The position numbers and the translations under genes were made by a program. A DNA stretch of 64,000 nucleotides from Paenibacillus sp. NEAU-GSW1 (GTDB lineage Bacteria > Bacillota > Bacilli > Paenibacillales > Paenibacillaceae), in NCBI RefSeq assembly GCF_009737085.1, contig NZ_WOVL01000002.1, forward strand, positions 124,001-188,000. The letters are read 5' to 3'. Positions within the stretch are counted from its first letter, which is position 1, and each line of letters begins with the position of its first letter. The notes beneath the pieces were generated by a model. That model saw only the letters and a program-made list of their open reading frames with translations, was not told the DNA's origin and did no database searches. Below, one piece after another: positions 44,155 through 52,762 of this stretch.

Positions 44155-44285
44155 TCAAGCCGTCAAAATAATAGGCTGACCTCTCGTGATGACGATGGTG
44201 TGCTCATGCTGCGCAGCAAAGCTTTTGCCAGGCACGCACAACGTCCACCCGTCAAGGAGGAAAATACGGTTTAATTTAGGCGCTG
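44155..44285 (-). pseudogene. 3' remnant of a type I methionine aminopeptidase gene (map)
   Basis: Read leftward, the stretch ending at the TGA at 44155-44157 encodes DGWTLCVPGKSFAAQHEHTI followed by VITRGQPIILTA. This is the C-terminal end of type I methionine aminopeptidase, where the family has xWTLVTPDxSxxAQxEHT and then a GxPxILT end. Only about 40 residues remain; there is no start codon or ribosome site, and sspH lies directly upstream. The rest of the gene has been lost. Confidence 0.75.
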
Positions 44286-44289
44286 GCTC

Positions 44290-44523
44290 CTAGCTTTCAG
44301 GAAGCTTGCAGTCCATTTGGCTGACTTCCATTGCTGTTCGGGAAGAAGGTTCAATGAGGCTTCGCAAGGGAACATCTTGTTCTTGCTCAGGTTGGTCGAT
44401 TGGATAGATTCTAGCTGTTTCGTTCTCCTCGTTTACATGCTGGATATAAATCCGAGCCCCGTTGTATTCCACGTTTTCCATAATCGGCGAAATCGCTATT
44501 TCCTTCGCTCGCTGGACATCCAT
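44290..44523 (-). CDS. sspH: small acid-soluble spore protein, H type
   Basis: This 77-residue protein starts MDVQRAKEIAISPIMENVEY and continues with YIQHVNEENETARIYPI, which is the SspH family pattern (MDVxRAKEIxxSP, then IQxVDExxxTAR). SspH is a minor DNA-associated protein made in the developing spore and held in the core. The frame is open to 44691, but the AGAGGGGG site shows the start at 44523. Sigma-G control is known for the family; I did not find a clear sigma-G box. Confidence 0.9.
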   Translation of the reverse strand: MDVQRAKEIAISPIMENVEYNGARIYIQHVNEENETARIYPIDQPEQEQDVPLRSLIEPSSRTAMEVSQMDCKLPES

Positions 44524-44637
44524 TGCATTAGCCCCCTCTGTTTCTTGTTGTTGCCAATCACATTGTGCGCGATAGAGGAGATATCTATTCAGGGATCTTA
44601 TAAAAATGCAACAATGCCCGTCGCTGAAACATGAATA

Positions 44638-44688
44638 AAAACAAACGAAGAGCTTCCCATTTGGGACAGCTCTTCGTTTGTTTTTATC
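44638..44688 (-). terminator. terminator of the sugar transporter operon
   Basis: The arms AAACAAACGAAGAGCT and AGCTCTTCGTTTGTTT form a perfect 16-bp stem nine bases behind the stop of the last permease gene. Confidence 0.9.
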
Positions 44689-44696
44689 CAATCCAA

Positions 44697-45617
44697 CTAC
44701 TCTTTCACACTGCCCAGCTGCATACCTGCGACGAAATGTCGCTGCAAGAACGGGTATACGACCAAAATCGGCATCGATGCCACGATCGTGATTGCGGCTC
44801 GGATCGACAACGGCGTAATCATCGTTGCGGTATCCTTCGCAGCCGTAGACGACAAGTTCGGGTTTGCATTGGAATTGACCGTCGAGGACAGCAATTTCAT
44901 CAGCTCGTACTGGAGGGTGCTTAGCTCCTGTTTGGACGAGGCGAATATAAACGTATCAAACCACGAGTTCCATTGGCCGACTGCCGTGAACAACGAGATC
45001 GTCGCAAGCACTGGCGCACAAAGCGGCAAGATGATGCTGAAGAATACCCGGAAATCACTCGCGCCATCAATCTTGGCTGACTCGTTCAAGCTCTCCGGCA
45101 ACGTATGAATGTAAGTGCGGACCACGAGCATGTTGAACGCGCTGATCAGACCCGCTCCGGCTCCAGGGAACAGAATATAAACAAGAAAATTGTTTAGCAG
45201 ATGCAGATCCTTAATCAGAAAGTACGAAGGAATAAGTCCGGCGCCGAAATACATGGTAAGTACGAAGATGAGCGTAATCGGTTTGCGGAACATGTACTCC
45301 TTGCGGCTGATCGTATATGCCAGCATTGCCGTCAGAAAGACGCTGATGACCGTACCGATTACGGTCCGGGCGACGGACACCCCGAAAGCTGAATATACAT
45401 TACCGCTTGCAAATACCGCTTCATAATTTTTGAACGTCCATTCCCGAGGCCATACGTAGATGCCGCCGCGAGTCGTATCGATGCCCGAGTTGAACGAGAC
45501 CGCCAACGTATTGAGGAACGGATATAGTGTGACAACCGCGACGAATACCATGAACAACGTGTTGAACGTATGAAACAGGAACGGCTCCGTCTTGAATTTT
45601 TTCATTGCAGTTTGCAT
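44697..45617 (-). CDS. carbohydrate ABC transporter permease, LplC/YtcP type
   Basis: This 306-residue permease has six membrane segments and the binding-protein-dependent EAA motif in ESLNESAKIDGASDFRVFFS. It belongs to the MalG-like branch next to LplC. With the partner permease upstream it forms the channel for an oligosaccharide, often derived from plant polysaccharides in Paenibacillaceae. No ATPase gene is present; this class shares the general MsmX-type ATPase. A strong terminator follows. Confidence 0.93.
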   Translation of the reverse strand: MQTAMKKFKTEPFLFHTFNTLFMVFVAVVTLYPFLNTLAVSFNSGIDTTRGGIYVWPREWTFKNYEAVFASGNVYSAFGVSVARTVIGTVISVFLTAMLAYTISRKEYMFRKPITLIFVLTMYFGAGLIPSYFLIKDLHLLNNFLVYILFPGAGAGLISAFNMLVVRTYIHTLPESLNESAKIDGASDFRVFFSIILPLCAPVLATISLFTAVGQWNSWFDTFIFASSKQELSTLQYELMKLLSSTVNSNANPNLSSTAAKDTATMITPLSIRAAITIVASMPILVVYPFLQRHFVAGMQLGSVKE

Positions 45618-45629
45618 AGGGAGCCCTCC

Positions 45630-46604
45630 TTATATAAGTCGCTCTTCGCCGAGACGCTTGGCGATTATATTCGCGCAGTAGAGCAGCAGGATGCTGACTA
45701 CGGTTTTGAATATGCCAGCTGCGACACCGAGCGAGTAGTTCCCGAGTCTAAGGCCGTACTTCAGAACAAAGATGTCGATCGTCTCCGACCAGTCAAGCAC
45801 TTGTCCGTTGCCGAGGAAATATTGAATATCGAAGCCGCCGCCGTTCAGAATCCAGCCAACGTTCATGATCAGCAGGATGACGATAACCGGCCGGATGCCA
45901 GGCAACGTAACATTCCATATTTTGCGGTAGCGTCCCGCGCCGTCTACTTCCGCCGCTTCATATAAGGACGGATCGACAGATGCAATGGCCGCCAAATAAA
46001 TGATTGTGTTCCAGCCGACTTCTTTCCAGACGTTGGTCATGCCCACAATTCCCCAGAAGTACTTGCCTTCGCCAAGCCAGAGAATCGGTTCATTGATGAG
46101 ATGGAGCTTCATAAGCACAATGTTTACAATGCCGCCTTCGCTGGACAACGACATCGAGACTAGTCCGGTCACGATGACCCAAGATAAAAAATGCGGAAGA
46201 TACGAGATAGTCTGAATTAACCGTTTAAAGGCTGTTTTCTTGATTTCGTTTAACAACAATGCCAAGCCGATCGCCGTGACAAACCCGAGGATGAGCGAGA
46301 TGAAGCTCATCGCGATCGTATTGCGCAGAACCCGGGTGAAGCTTTCATCCAGGAACAGAAACTTGAATTGATCCAGACCGACCCAGGTCTGTTCAAAAAT
46401 CTTGACTCCCGGCATTGGCTTAAAGTCCTGGAACGCCATCATCCAGCCCCAAAGAGGAGCATAGGCGAAGAGCAGAACGTATATCACCATCGGGAAAGAC
46501 ATAATGATCAATTGTCGCTGGCGGACCATCTTCCTCCAGAACGATTCGGTCCGCTGAGCGGACTGAGGTGCGATTTCAACCTTTTGGACCGTATGCTGCG
46601 GCAT
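45630..46604 (-). CDS. carbohydrate ABC transporter permease, LplB type
   Basis: This 324-residue permease is the MalF-like partner, with six membrane segments and the EAA motif in DPSLYEAAEVDGAGRYRKIW. The preceding helix GWNTIIYLAAIAS is typical of LplB relatives. It lies 12 bases before the second permease and 70 bases after the binding-protein gene, so all three are one transcript. Confidence 0.93.
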   Translation of the reverse strand: MPQHTVQKVEIAPQSAQRTESFWRKMVRQRQLIIMSFPMVIYVLLFAYAPLWGWMMAFQDFKPMPGVKIFEQTWVGLDQFKFLFLDESFTRVLRNTIAMSFISLILGFVTAIGLALLLNEIKKTAFKRLIQTISYLPHFLSWVIVTGLVSMSLSSEGGIVNIVLMKLHLINEPILWLGEGKYFWGIVGMTNVWKEVGWNTIIYLAAIASVDPSLYEAAEVDGAGRYRKIWNVTLPGIRPVIVILLIMNVGWILNGGGFDIQYFLGNGQVLDWSETIDIFVLKYGLRLGNYSLGVAAGIFKTVVSILLLYCANIIAKRLGEERLI

Positions 46605-46674
46605 CGGTTCCGCCTCCTATCTCGAACGAGGGGAAGGCCGGAACATTCGTTCCAACCTTCTACCCTCCTTCTTG

Positions 46675-48387
46675 TTATTTACTCGTCCAATTATCTACAC
46701 GCCATTTGAGCATTTCATTGACGCGATCCAGATAAGCTTGCGTATCCACTTTGCCCATCTGTGCGACATAGTCAGACCATACTTCTTCGAATTTTTCCGG
46801 TTTGCTCAAGATCGCCTTCGGCAAGAGCTTGAAGTCCAGATCCTTCATTTTCTGATTGGCTACTTTCGCCGGGGAGCCTTCGATCAGGTCGATGTTCCAT
46901 GCCGGGTACGACACGCGGTTCTCCGGCGGAGTCGAGAAGAAATCGGACCACGTTTTGAAGCCATAGGCGGTCAACACTTCTCTGTCGATGTCCTTCAGGT
47001 TCGCGAAAAACTCGTCCGGCTGGTTGCCCGGACCGTCGGCGTTGCCGTCCGGATAGTTGCCTTCCAATTTAGGCATATTGCCCCAAAGCGATTCCGCCTT
47101 GTACTTCTGCTTCCAAGTGACGTCATCCTGCTGTTTGCGCATTTCCGGCGTCCGGTAGTAAAGTCCGTTGTCGCCAACGAGATAGTCGACGCCTTCTTCG
47201 CCCCAGTTGAGGCGCTTCTGCCATTTTTCCGAGAGCATTGTATCCAAGAACTTGATGATTTTTTCCGGTTCCTCAGCGTTGATTGTGATGCCGAATCCAG
47301 TGCCGAGGTTCAACGGCGGACGATCAAGATAGTGGTCTTTCGTGTTCGTGTCGTAGACAAGAGGGAACCCTACGTAAGTACGGTCGTACTTGCCTTGCGA
47401 AACGAGCGAATCATGGGCTTGCCCGAAGTTCCAGCGTTGCTCGAACATGCCGAGTACGCGGCCGCTGGAAATTTTAGCTAAGAATTGATCATAGTTTTGC
47501 GCGAAAGCTTCTTTATCCATCAAGCCTTTGGCATTGATTTCATTCAGCTTTTTGTAGTACGGCTTCGAGATATCGTTTGCCGAGTATAGTGTTGCGACAT
47601 TCGTATTCGGATCGACGAGAACGCCGCCGTCGTTCGGATGGCCGGCCAAATGCTGAGGCGCGTTGCGCAGACCCCAGTCGCGCCAGTCGAAAGCGAGCGA
47701 CGTGTAGCCGATCGTCGGTTGACCGTCGATTTCCGGATATTTAGCCGCATAATCTTCGATCAGCTTAAAGTATTCGTCCAGCGTCTTAGGCGTCGGATAG
47801 CCGAATTCTTTAAGAACCGCTTTCTGGATGTAGAACGCAGGTCCCATATAATCCGTTGGTTTAAAGTCGCCTTGATAGACCCCATAGCCTGGCAGCCAGT
47901 AAATATGGCCGTCCGCCGGATCTTTCAATTGTTCCCACACATTTGCGAAATGTTTCTTCAAGTTCGGCGCGTGCTGCTCGATCAGGTCTTCCAACGGAAT
48001 GACCGCTTTCGCCGCAGTCAGCTTTGTATGCGCTGTGATCATATCCGGGTAGTCGCCGCCGGCGATCATAACGCCAAGCTTCTGCTCGATATCGCCTACC
48101 AGATATTCTTCCTTCAGCGTAATGCCGAGCTGATCTTTAATCTCTTGATAAATTTTGTTGTCTTCCGTCGGGATTGGTCCCACAGAATTCAGAAATATTG
48201 AGATCGTGAACGGATCCACTTTCTCTGTCGAGTTTGCATCCGGCGATGCTTCGCTCGTTCCCGTCGATGCCTTCGGCGATTCCGAAGCGCCTCCGTTATT
48301 GCTTTTGGAACACGCTGATGCGACCATACTAAACGCTAGAACAAGCATTAGCAGTCCTAAAGCTGTTTTCCTAGTACGAACCCCCAT
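46675..48387 (-). CDS. extracellular solute-binding lipoprotein (LipO type)
   Basis: This 570-residue lipoprotein has a signal peptide with lipobox VASAC (cysteine at about residue 26), a Ser/Gly/Asn-rich linker and a large two-lobe binding domain of the family-1 sugar-binding kind (SVGPIPTEDNKIYQEIKDQL, PLEDLIEQHAPNLKKHFANV, NLGTGFGITINAEEPEKIIK). It binds an oligosaccharide for the LplB/LplC-type permeases. A cre-like element and a promoter lie upstream, so catabolite repression plus induction by the neighbouring two-component system is likely. Confidence 0.93.
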   Translation of the reverse strand: MGVRTRKTALGLLMLVLAFSMVASACSKSNNGGASESPKASTGTSEASPDANSTEKVDPFTISIFLNSVGPIPTEDNKIYQEIKDQLGITLKEEYLVGDIEQKLGVMIAGGDYPDMITAHTKLTAAKAVIPLEDLIEQHAPNLKKHFANVWEQLKDPADGHIYWLPGYGVYQGDFKPTDYMGPAFYIQKAVLKEFGYPTPKTLDEYFKLIEDYAAKYPEIDGQPTIGYTSLAFDWRDWGLRNAPQHLAGHPNDGGVLVDPNTNVATLYSANDISKPYYKKLNEINAKGLMDKEAFAQNYDQFLAKISSGRVLGMFEQRWNFGQAHDSLVSQGKYDRTYVGFPLVYDTNTKDHYLDRPPLNLGTGFGITINAEEPEKIIKFLDTMLSEKWQKRLNWGEEGVDYLVGDNGLYYRTPEMRKQQDDVTWKQKYKAESLWGNMPKLEGNYPDGNADGPGNQPDEFFANLKDIDREVLTAYGFKTWSDFFSTPPENRVSYPAWNIDLIEGSPAKVANQKMKDLDFKLLPKAILSKPEKFEEVWSDYVAQMGKVDTQAYLDRVNEMLKWRVDNWTSK

Positions 48388-48445
48388 GTAAAATCCTCCT
48401 TAGCGGATGTAACGCAAGACGGCGCGCTTTCGTCTTGCTGTATTT

Positions 48446-48475
48446 ATGGTAGCGTTTTCTTGAATGCGCTTGCAA
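48446..48475 (-). promoter_or_regulatory. promoter and cre-like site of the binding-protein gene
   Basis: Leftward, TTGCAA (48470-48475) and TACCAT (48446-48451) give a -35/-10 pair 18 bases apart. TGCAAGCGCATTCA (48461-48474) overlaps the -35 box and matches the CcpA cre consensus TGWAANCGNTNWCA in all but two places. Confidence 0.5.
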
Positions 48476-48539
48476 TTCACGAATTAAATGGGTACCCCCC
48501 TTAAAAATCGGTTTTGCTTACCGATTTCATTTTCGATGC

Positions 48540-49616
48540 TTACTTTTGGGAAGCCCTATATTCCGCCGGCTTGCAGCCCGTTCGCCGTTCGAAATGCTGC
48601 AGAAAATGGCGGTAATGCGCATAGCCGACCTGCTCGGCGATGGCGCTTGTCGGCTCGGTTGAACGGCGAAGCTTTTCGCAAGCTTCGGCGATTCTTAAGT
48701 CATGTATCCGATCGAGCAGGCCGCAGCCGAATTTGTCCTGATACGCTTTCCCCAAATAAACGGGGTTTAAATAAAACCGCGAAGCTATGTCCCGGATGGA
48801 AAGCGGGCTGCGGTAATGCTCTCGGACATACCGGTCAATCTCGCTCATTGTGCTGCCGGGCCTGCTTTCCCGAATCGATTGCATAGCAGCGATCGCTTGC
48901 TCCGCAAACGAAAGAATACGCGCCCGCACATAAGCCGGCCCGGCTTCGGGGCCATGCGAATCCGAGTCTGTACGGGGGCGCAGCAGCACAGCCGGATCGC
49001 CGCCCGATTCGCGAATCAGCTTGCCGCATTGAACGATCAGGGAGCCGGCAAACAGATCGGCCCAGTCCAAGGAGCGGCCCTTCAATTCTTGGAATAATTC
49101 GTCGATCACCTCCGCCGTCCGGTTCCGGTCCGCATCTTCAATCGCCTGCAGCACATCCTTCATCCGCTGCGCGGCTAGAGCCGGGAGCGATGCTTCTTCG
49201 ATTCCGTTGTCCATCTTCTGCCGGGCTTCGCGGCGGCTGTCAAGCCGCTGGCGCACCTGTGTCAGCACCTCCGCCGCCTCTTCACCGATAATCGGCTTCA
49301 GCAAATAGTGATGAACGCCGAGCTGCATGGCTCGTTTGGCGTATGCAAATTCGCCGTAAGCGCTGAGAACGACGAACTCGGTTTCCGACTTTCCCTGCTC
49401 TTCCTGCAATTGGCTGATCAGCTCCAAGCCGTCCATCTGCGGCATCCGGATATCCGTTACAATAACATCCGGCATCGACTCGCGCACAGCCGACAGCGCT
49501 TCCACGCCGTTCTCGCATACGCCGGTTACGCGGAAACCGAGCTGCTCCCATTCGATAAACATTTTGAGCCCTTCAATCGCCCAAGGCTCGTCATCCACCA
49601 GAAGCACCGAGTACAT
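48540..49616 (-). CDS. YesN-type response regulator with AraC output domain
   Basis: This 358-residue regulator has an N-terminal receiver (MYSVLLVDDEPWAIEGL, phospho-acceptor D in DVIVTDIRMPQMDG near residue 55, KPI near 105) and a C-terminal AraC-type double helix-turn-helix (IRDIASRFYLNPVYLGKAYQ and AIAEQVGYAHYRHFLQHFER). A GGGGGG site precedes the ATG at 49616; the start region overlaps the kinase gene end by 26 bases. It should activate the sugar transporter genes directly downstream. Confidence 0.92.
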   Translation of the reverse strand: MYSVLLVDDEPWAIEGLKMFIEWEQLGFRVTGVCENGVEALSAVRESMPDVIVTDIRMPQMDGLELISQLQEEQGKSETEFVVLSAYGEFAYAKRAMQLGVHHYLLKPIIGEEAAEVLTQVRQRLDSRREARQKMDNGIEEASLPALAAQRMKDVLQAIEDADRNRTAEVIDELFQELKGRSLDWADLFAGSLIVQCGKLIRESGGDPAVLLRPRTDSDSHGPEAGPAYVRARILSFAEQAIAAMQSIRESRPGSTMSEIDRYVREHYRSPLSIRDIASRFYLNPVYLGKAYQDKFGCGLLDRIHDLRIAEACEKLRRSTEPTSAIAEQVGYAHYRHFLQHFERRTGCKPAEYRASQK

Positions 49617-51396
49617 TTGTTTTCCCCCCATCGTCTGTATTCATGGCAGGAATTCGGAAGCTGATACGCGCACCTTCATTCGGACTGCTGTCGATATAGA
49701 AATCGACCCGCTCCCCGTAGTGGAGCCGGAGCCGTTTGTACACATTGCGCATGCCGACGTTCTCGTCCGTATCGAGACTGCCGTTCATCAGTGCCCGAAT
49801 TTCATTAACCCGCTCCTCATCCATGCCCTTCCCATTGTCCTCTACCTGCACATATAAATAAGTGTCTGTCCGTCGGGCTTCAATCCGAATGACGCGCTGT
49901 CCCTTGACTGCCTGAAGGCCGTGCTTGCATGCATTCTCAACCAGCGGCTGAATGCACATTTTCGGAACCAGGCAGGTTGCGGCTTCTTCTTCAATATGGA
50001 AGCTGTAGTTGAACCGGTCCGCGAACCGAAATTTCTCGATTTTCAAATACATTTCCGTAAATTGCAGCTCATCCTGCAGCGGAACGGCGGCATCCGACCA
50101 GCTAAGCATCCGACGGAGCAACTGGGACAGGTTGCGGATAATATCAGACACTTCCGTATACCCGTTTTTCACACTGACGACAAGCAGAGCATTTAACGTG
50201 TTAAACAAAAAATGCGGATTAACCTGGCTTTGCAGCAGCTTCATTTCAGCGCGAATCTGCTCAAGCTCCATATCTTTTTGCTGGATTTCAAGCTTATAAA
50301 CATCGTTAATAAGGGAATCGATCTGCGCGACCATCCGGTTGTAGGTGCGGATCAGCCCGCCGATCTCGTCTTTGCCTTCGCGCAGCACGATCAAATCAAA
50401 CTTCTCGTTTTTCGCTTTCTCCATATGCCTGGATAAGCGGCGAATCCTGTAATTATAAGATTGCAGCATGATGAAAATGAGCGATGTCGGCAGCAAAGTG
50501 CTGATTGCGGCCAGCATCCAGATAAAGCGGTTCGAGCTTTGGACAGCCGTCTGAAAACGGTCCGCTTCCGCTTCGCCCACTATCGTCCAGCCTTGAATGT
50601 AAGAAGGATTGCCCAGCGGACTGCGGAAAATCGGCTCACCGTCCTCGCCGCTTTCCGTTGAAGCAGCCGGCTTCATGTATTGGGATGACGGAAACAGCAC
50701 TTGGTCCTGCGGACTCAGCATGCTGATCTTCATATAAGGATTTTCCTCTTTCAAAGCGCCTTCCATACTGCTGAGCTTCAGATCGATACGCAAATACTTG
50801 GCAAAGCGCCCGTACATCGGGTATTCGTTCAATTTGCGCACAATGCTGAAATACACCTTTCTCGTTTTTGAATTGATGGGGTCCGTATCGGTATACATGA
50901 GAACCTGGACAGCTGACGAAGAGCCGGTAACCGCCTCATACCATGGACTGCGCTTTGCTGCAGCATCCAGCATGAAAAAGTTGCTCCCGCTAATGACCGT
51001 CGGATTTTCCGTATATACCGAAATATTTTCAACGTAGGTATAGGCGGACATGAACGGCCTCATCTTCCCGCTCAGCACCCCATTAAACGTTTCATAAAAA
51101 TCGACGATATCCGCGTATTCCTTATCCAGCGCTTCGTATAACGTGCGATCTGTCGCAACGGAATGACTTAGCGTTACGCCGCCCTCGATCATGTCCATCG
51201 CCTTCTTGGCCGCCCGTTCTATCGCCATCTGCCGGTTGTTCTGCTCCCGGGTTTGAATGTTTTCGGATACCTGCTGGAAGAAGAGGACGTTGATCGTCAA
51301 GATCGGCACCAAGACGCAAAGCAAGTAAATAAGCGTAAACTTCCAGTTAAGCGGGATGTTGTTGACAAAGCTGAGCCAGCCGATCGGCCTGCGCAT
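49591..51396 (-). CDS. YesM-type sensor histidine kinase
   Basis: This 601-residue kinase has membrane helices at about 17-38 and 296-322, an extracellular sensor between them, a HAMP domain to about 380, the phospho-acceptor block QVNPHFLFNTLNALLV and an ATPase domain with VENACKHGLQ and the VEDNGKGMDEE box. YesM kinases sense oligosaccharides or their binding proteins at the cell surface. It is flanked on both sides by YesN-like regulators, an uncommon arrangement. Confidence 0.92.
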   Translation of the reverse strand: MRRPIGWLSFVNNIPLNWKFTLIYLLCVLVPILTINVLFFQQVSENIQTREQNNRQMAIERAAKKAMDMIEGGVTLSHSVATDRTLYEALDKEYADIVDFYETFNGVLSGKMRPFMSAYTYVENISVYTENPTVISGSNFFMLDAAAKRSPWYEAVTGSSSAVQVLMYTDTDPINSKTRKVYFSIVRKLNEYPMYGRFAKYLRIDLKLSSMEGALKEENPYMKISMLSPQDQVLFPSSQYMKPAASTESGEDGEPIFRSPLGNPSYIQGWTIVGEAEADRFQTAVQSSNRFIWMLAAISTLLPTSLIFIMLQSYNYRIRRLSRHMEKAKNEKFDLIVLREGKDEIGGLIRTYNRMVAQIDSLINDVYKLEIQQKDMELEQIRAEMKLLQSQVNPHFLFNTLNALLVVSVKNGYTEVSDIIRNLSQLLRRMLSWSDAAVPLQDELQFTEMYLKIEKFRFADRFNYSFHIEEEAATCLVPKMCIQPLVENACKHGLQAVKGQRVIRIEARRTDTYLYVQVEDNGKGMDEERVNEIRALMNGSLDTDENVGMRNVYKRLRLHYGERVDFYIDSSPNEGARISFRIPAMNTDDGGKTNVLGASGG

Positions 51397-51414
51397 ATGG
51401 AAGCCTCCTTCGAA

Positions 51415-52506
51415 TTAGCCGTTCTTGTATTGGGAAGGGGTCATACCCATCCAATGCTTGAATTTGGCGGTGAATTGCTCGGGATCGTCATAGCCGACCG
51501 AACGGGAAATATCGGCGATTTTTAAATCAGTTCGCCGCAATAGCTTGCGGGCTGCCTCGACCCGCGTGCGGTGAACATAGTCAAGGAAGGGCATACCCAT
51601 CTGCTTCTTGAACAGCTCGCCTAGATAGGCAGGCTGAAAATGGAGCATTCTCGCGATAGTCTGCAGCTGAAGCGGCTCGCTGTAGCGTTCCCGGATGAAC
51701 CGGGCCGCCTCACCTGCGGGACCCGTTACAGACCGCTGCCGCGCCAGCCGCCCTGACGCCTTGAGCGCGAACGCTGCCAGCACACTGGGCCAACGGTCTG
51801 CCCTGCACGGCAGCACCTGCGGCGCAAACTCTTCTTCGCCCTCCAAGCTTGAATCCGCAGTCTCCCCCTCATGCACCTTCCATGTCAATTCCAACAGCAC
51901 GTTCGACAAGAAAGCTCTTCCGGCTTCCTCATTGCTGCCAAACGATAGCTCCAGCTGGCGGCACAGCGAGGAAGCCGCGTCTACAACCGCGGCCTCGTTG
52001 CCTGTTTGGATCGCAAGCAGCAAGCGGTCCTCCGCATCAAACAGCGAATCGTCGGCATCCGGGACCGACCAGACTGTCTCCAGCGCAGAAGCCTTAGAAG
52101 GCAGACCTGCGGTATCGTCTACGGCCGCACGCGACCATTCTCTATGAAGTTTTTCGAGCGTGGCATAAATTTCCTCGGTGTTGATCGGCTTCAACCAATA
52201 ATCGAGAACTCCGTTCGTCAACGCTTTCTGAGCAGACGGGAAATCATCGTGTCCGCTCAGAATGACGAAACGACTCGACGCCTTCAACACCTTCGCGCAG
52301 TGCTCGATCAAATGCAGCCCGTCCATGATCGGCATGCTAATATCCGTCACAACTAGATCGGGATTCAGTTCCTTGATCCGACCCAGCGCCTCTTCCCCAT
52401 CGCAAGCTTCGCCGCATACGCGGAAGCCGTATTTTTCCCAGTCAACCATGAACGACAAACCTTCAAGCACGAGCGGTTCGTCATCGACAAGCAGAACGGT
52501 AAAGAT
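51415..52506 (-). CDS. YesN-type response regulator with AraC output domain, likely ATC start
   Basis: This protein of 364 residues has a receiver (FTVLLVDDEPLVLEGLSFMV, D in DLVVTDISMPIMDG, KPI near 105) and an AraC-type C-terminus (LQTIARMLHFQPAYLGELFK, ISRSVGYDDPEQFTAKFKHW). The only ATG that could serve, at 52575, has no ribosome site and lies upstream of the predicted promoter (-10 box at 52538-52543). A GGAGAGG site stands five bases before ATC-TTT-ACC at 52506, exactly where relatives have their first residue. So an ATC start is the best fit. It is the first gene of the six-gene sugar locus. Confidence 0.82.
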   Translation of the reverse strand: MFTVLLVDDEPLVLEGLSFMVDWEKYGFRVCGEACDGEEALGRIKELNPDLVVTDISMPIMDGLHLIEHCAKVLKASSRFVILSGHDDFPSAQKALTNGVLDYWLKPINTEEIYATLEKLHREWSRAAVDDTAGLPSKASALETVWSVPDADDSLFDAEDRLLLAIQTGNEAAVVDAASSLCRQLELSFGSNEEAGRAFLSNVLLELTWKVHEGETADSSLEGEEEFAPQVLPCRADRWPSVLAAFALKASGRLARQRSVTGPAGEAARFIRERYSEPLQLQTIARMLHFQPAYLGELFKKQMGMPFLDYVHRTRVEAARKLLRRTDLKIADISRSVGYDDPEQFTAKFKHWMGMTPSQYKNG

Positions 52507-52537
52507 CGGGACCCTCTCCTCTCTAAAAATTATCTTT

Positions 52538-52543
52538 ATTATA
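52538..52543 (-). promoter_or_regulatory. -10 box of the sugar-sensing locus
   Basis: TATAAT on the minus strand, without a good -35 box, places the transcription start near 52531. The leader would then be about 25 bases, just long enough for the GGAGAGG site before the ATC codon at 52506. Confidence 0.5.
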
Positions 52544-52622
52544 CGGATAGTGGATGTTTTTTTATATACAAACATTCGAAATACGCTTTCATCAAAGGAC
52601 TTAGCCTAATCGAGAACCTTCA

Positions 52623-52722
52623 TTGTCTTTAGGACTCGGGCCCGATATAATAATCATTAATTTGAAATATTAACCATTCTAAATTCTAGTGAGACTAATC
52701 ATTCACGTGGTAGTCTCTTTTT
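52623..52722 (+). promoter_or_regulatory. promoter and terminator-like leader hairpin of the three-gene module
   Basis: TTGTCT (52623-52628) and a perfect TATAAT (52646-52651) are 17 bases apart, giving a transcription start near 52658. In the leader, GAGACTA (52691-52697) pairs with TAGTCTC (52711-52717), followed by five T. This is the form of a weak intrinsic terminator and lies about 40 bases before the first start codon. Transcription into the module may thus be attenuated. Confidence 0.7.
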
Positions 52723-52762
52723 CGTTGACAACCCCAGCATTCAGACATCGGAGGTGCAGTAA

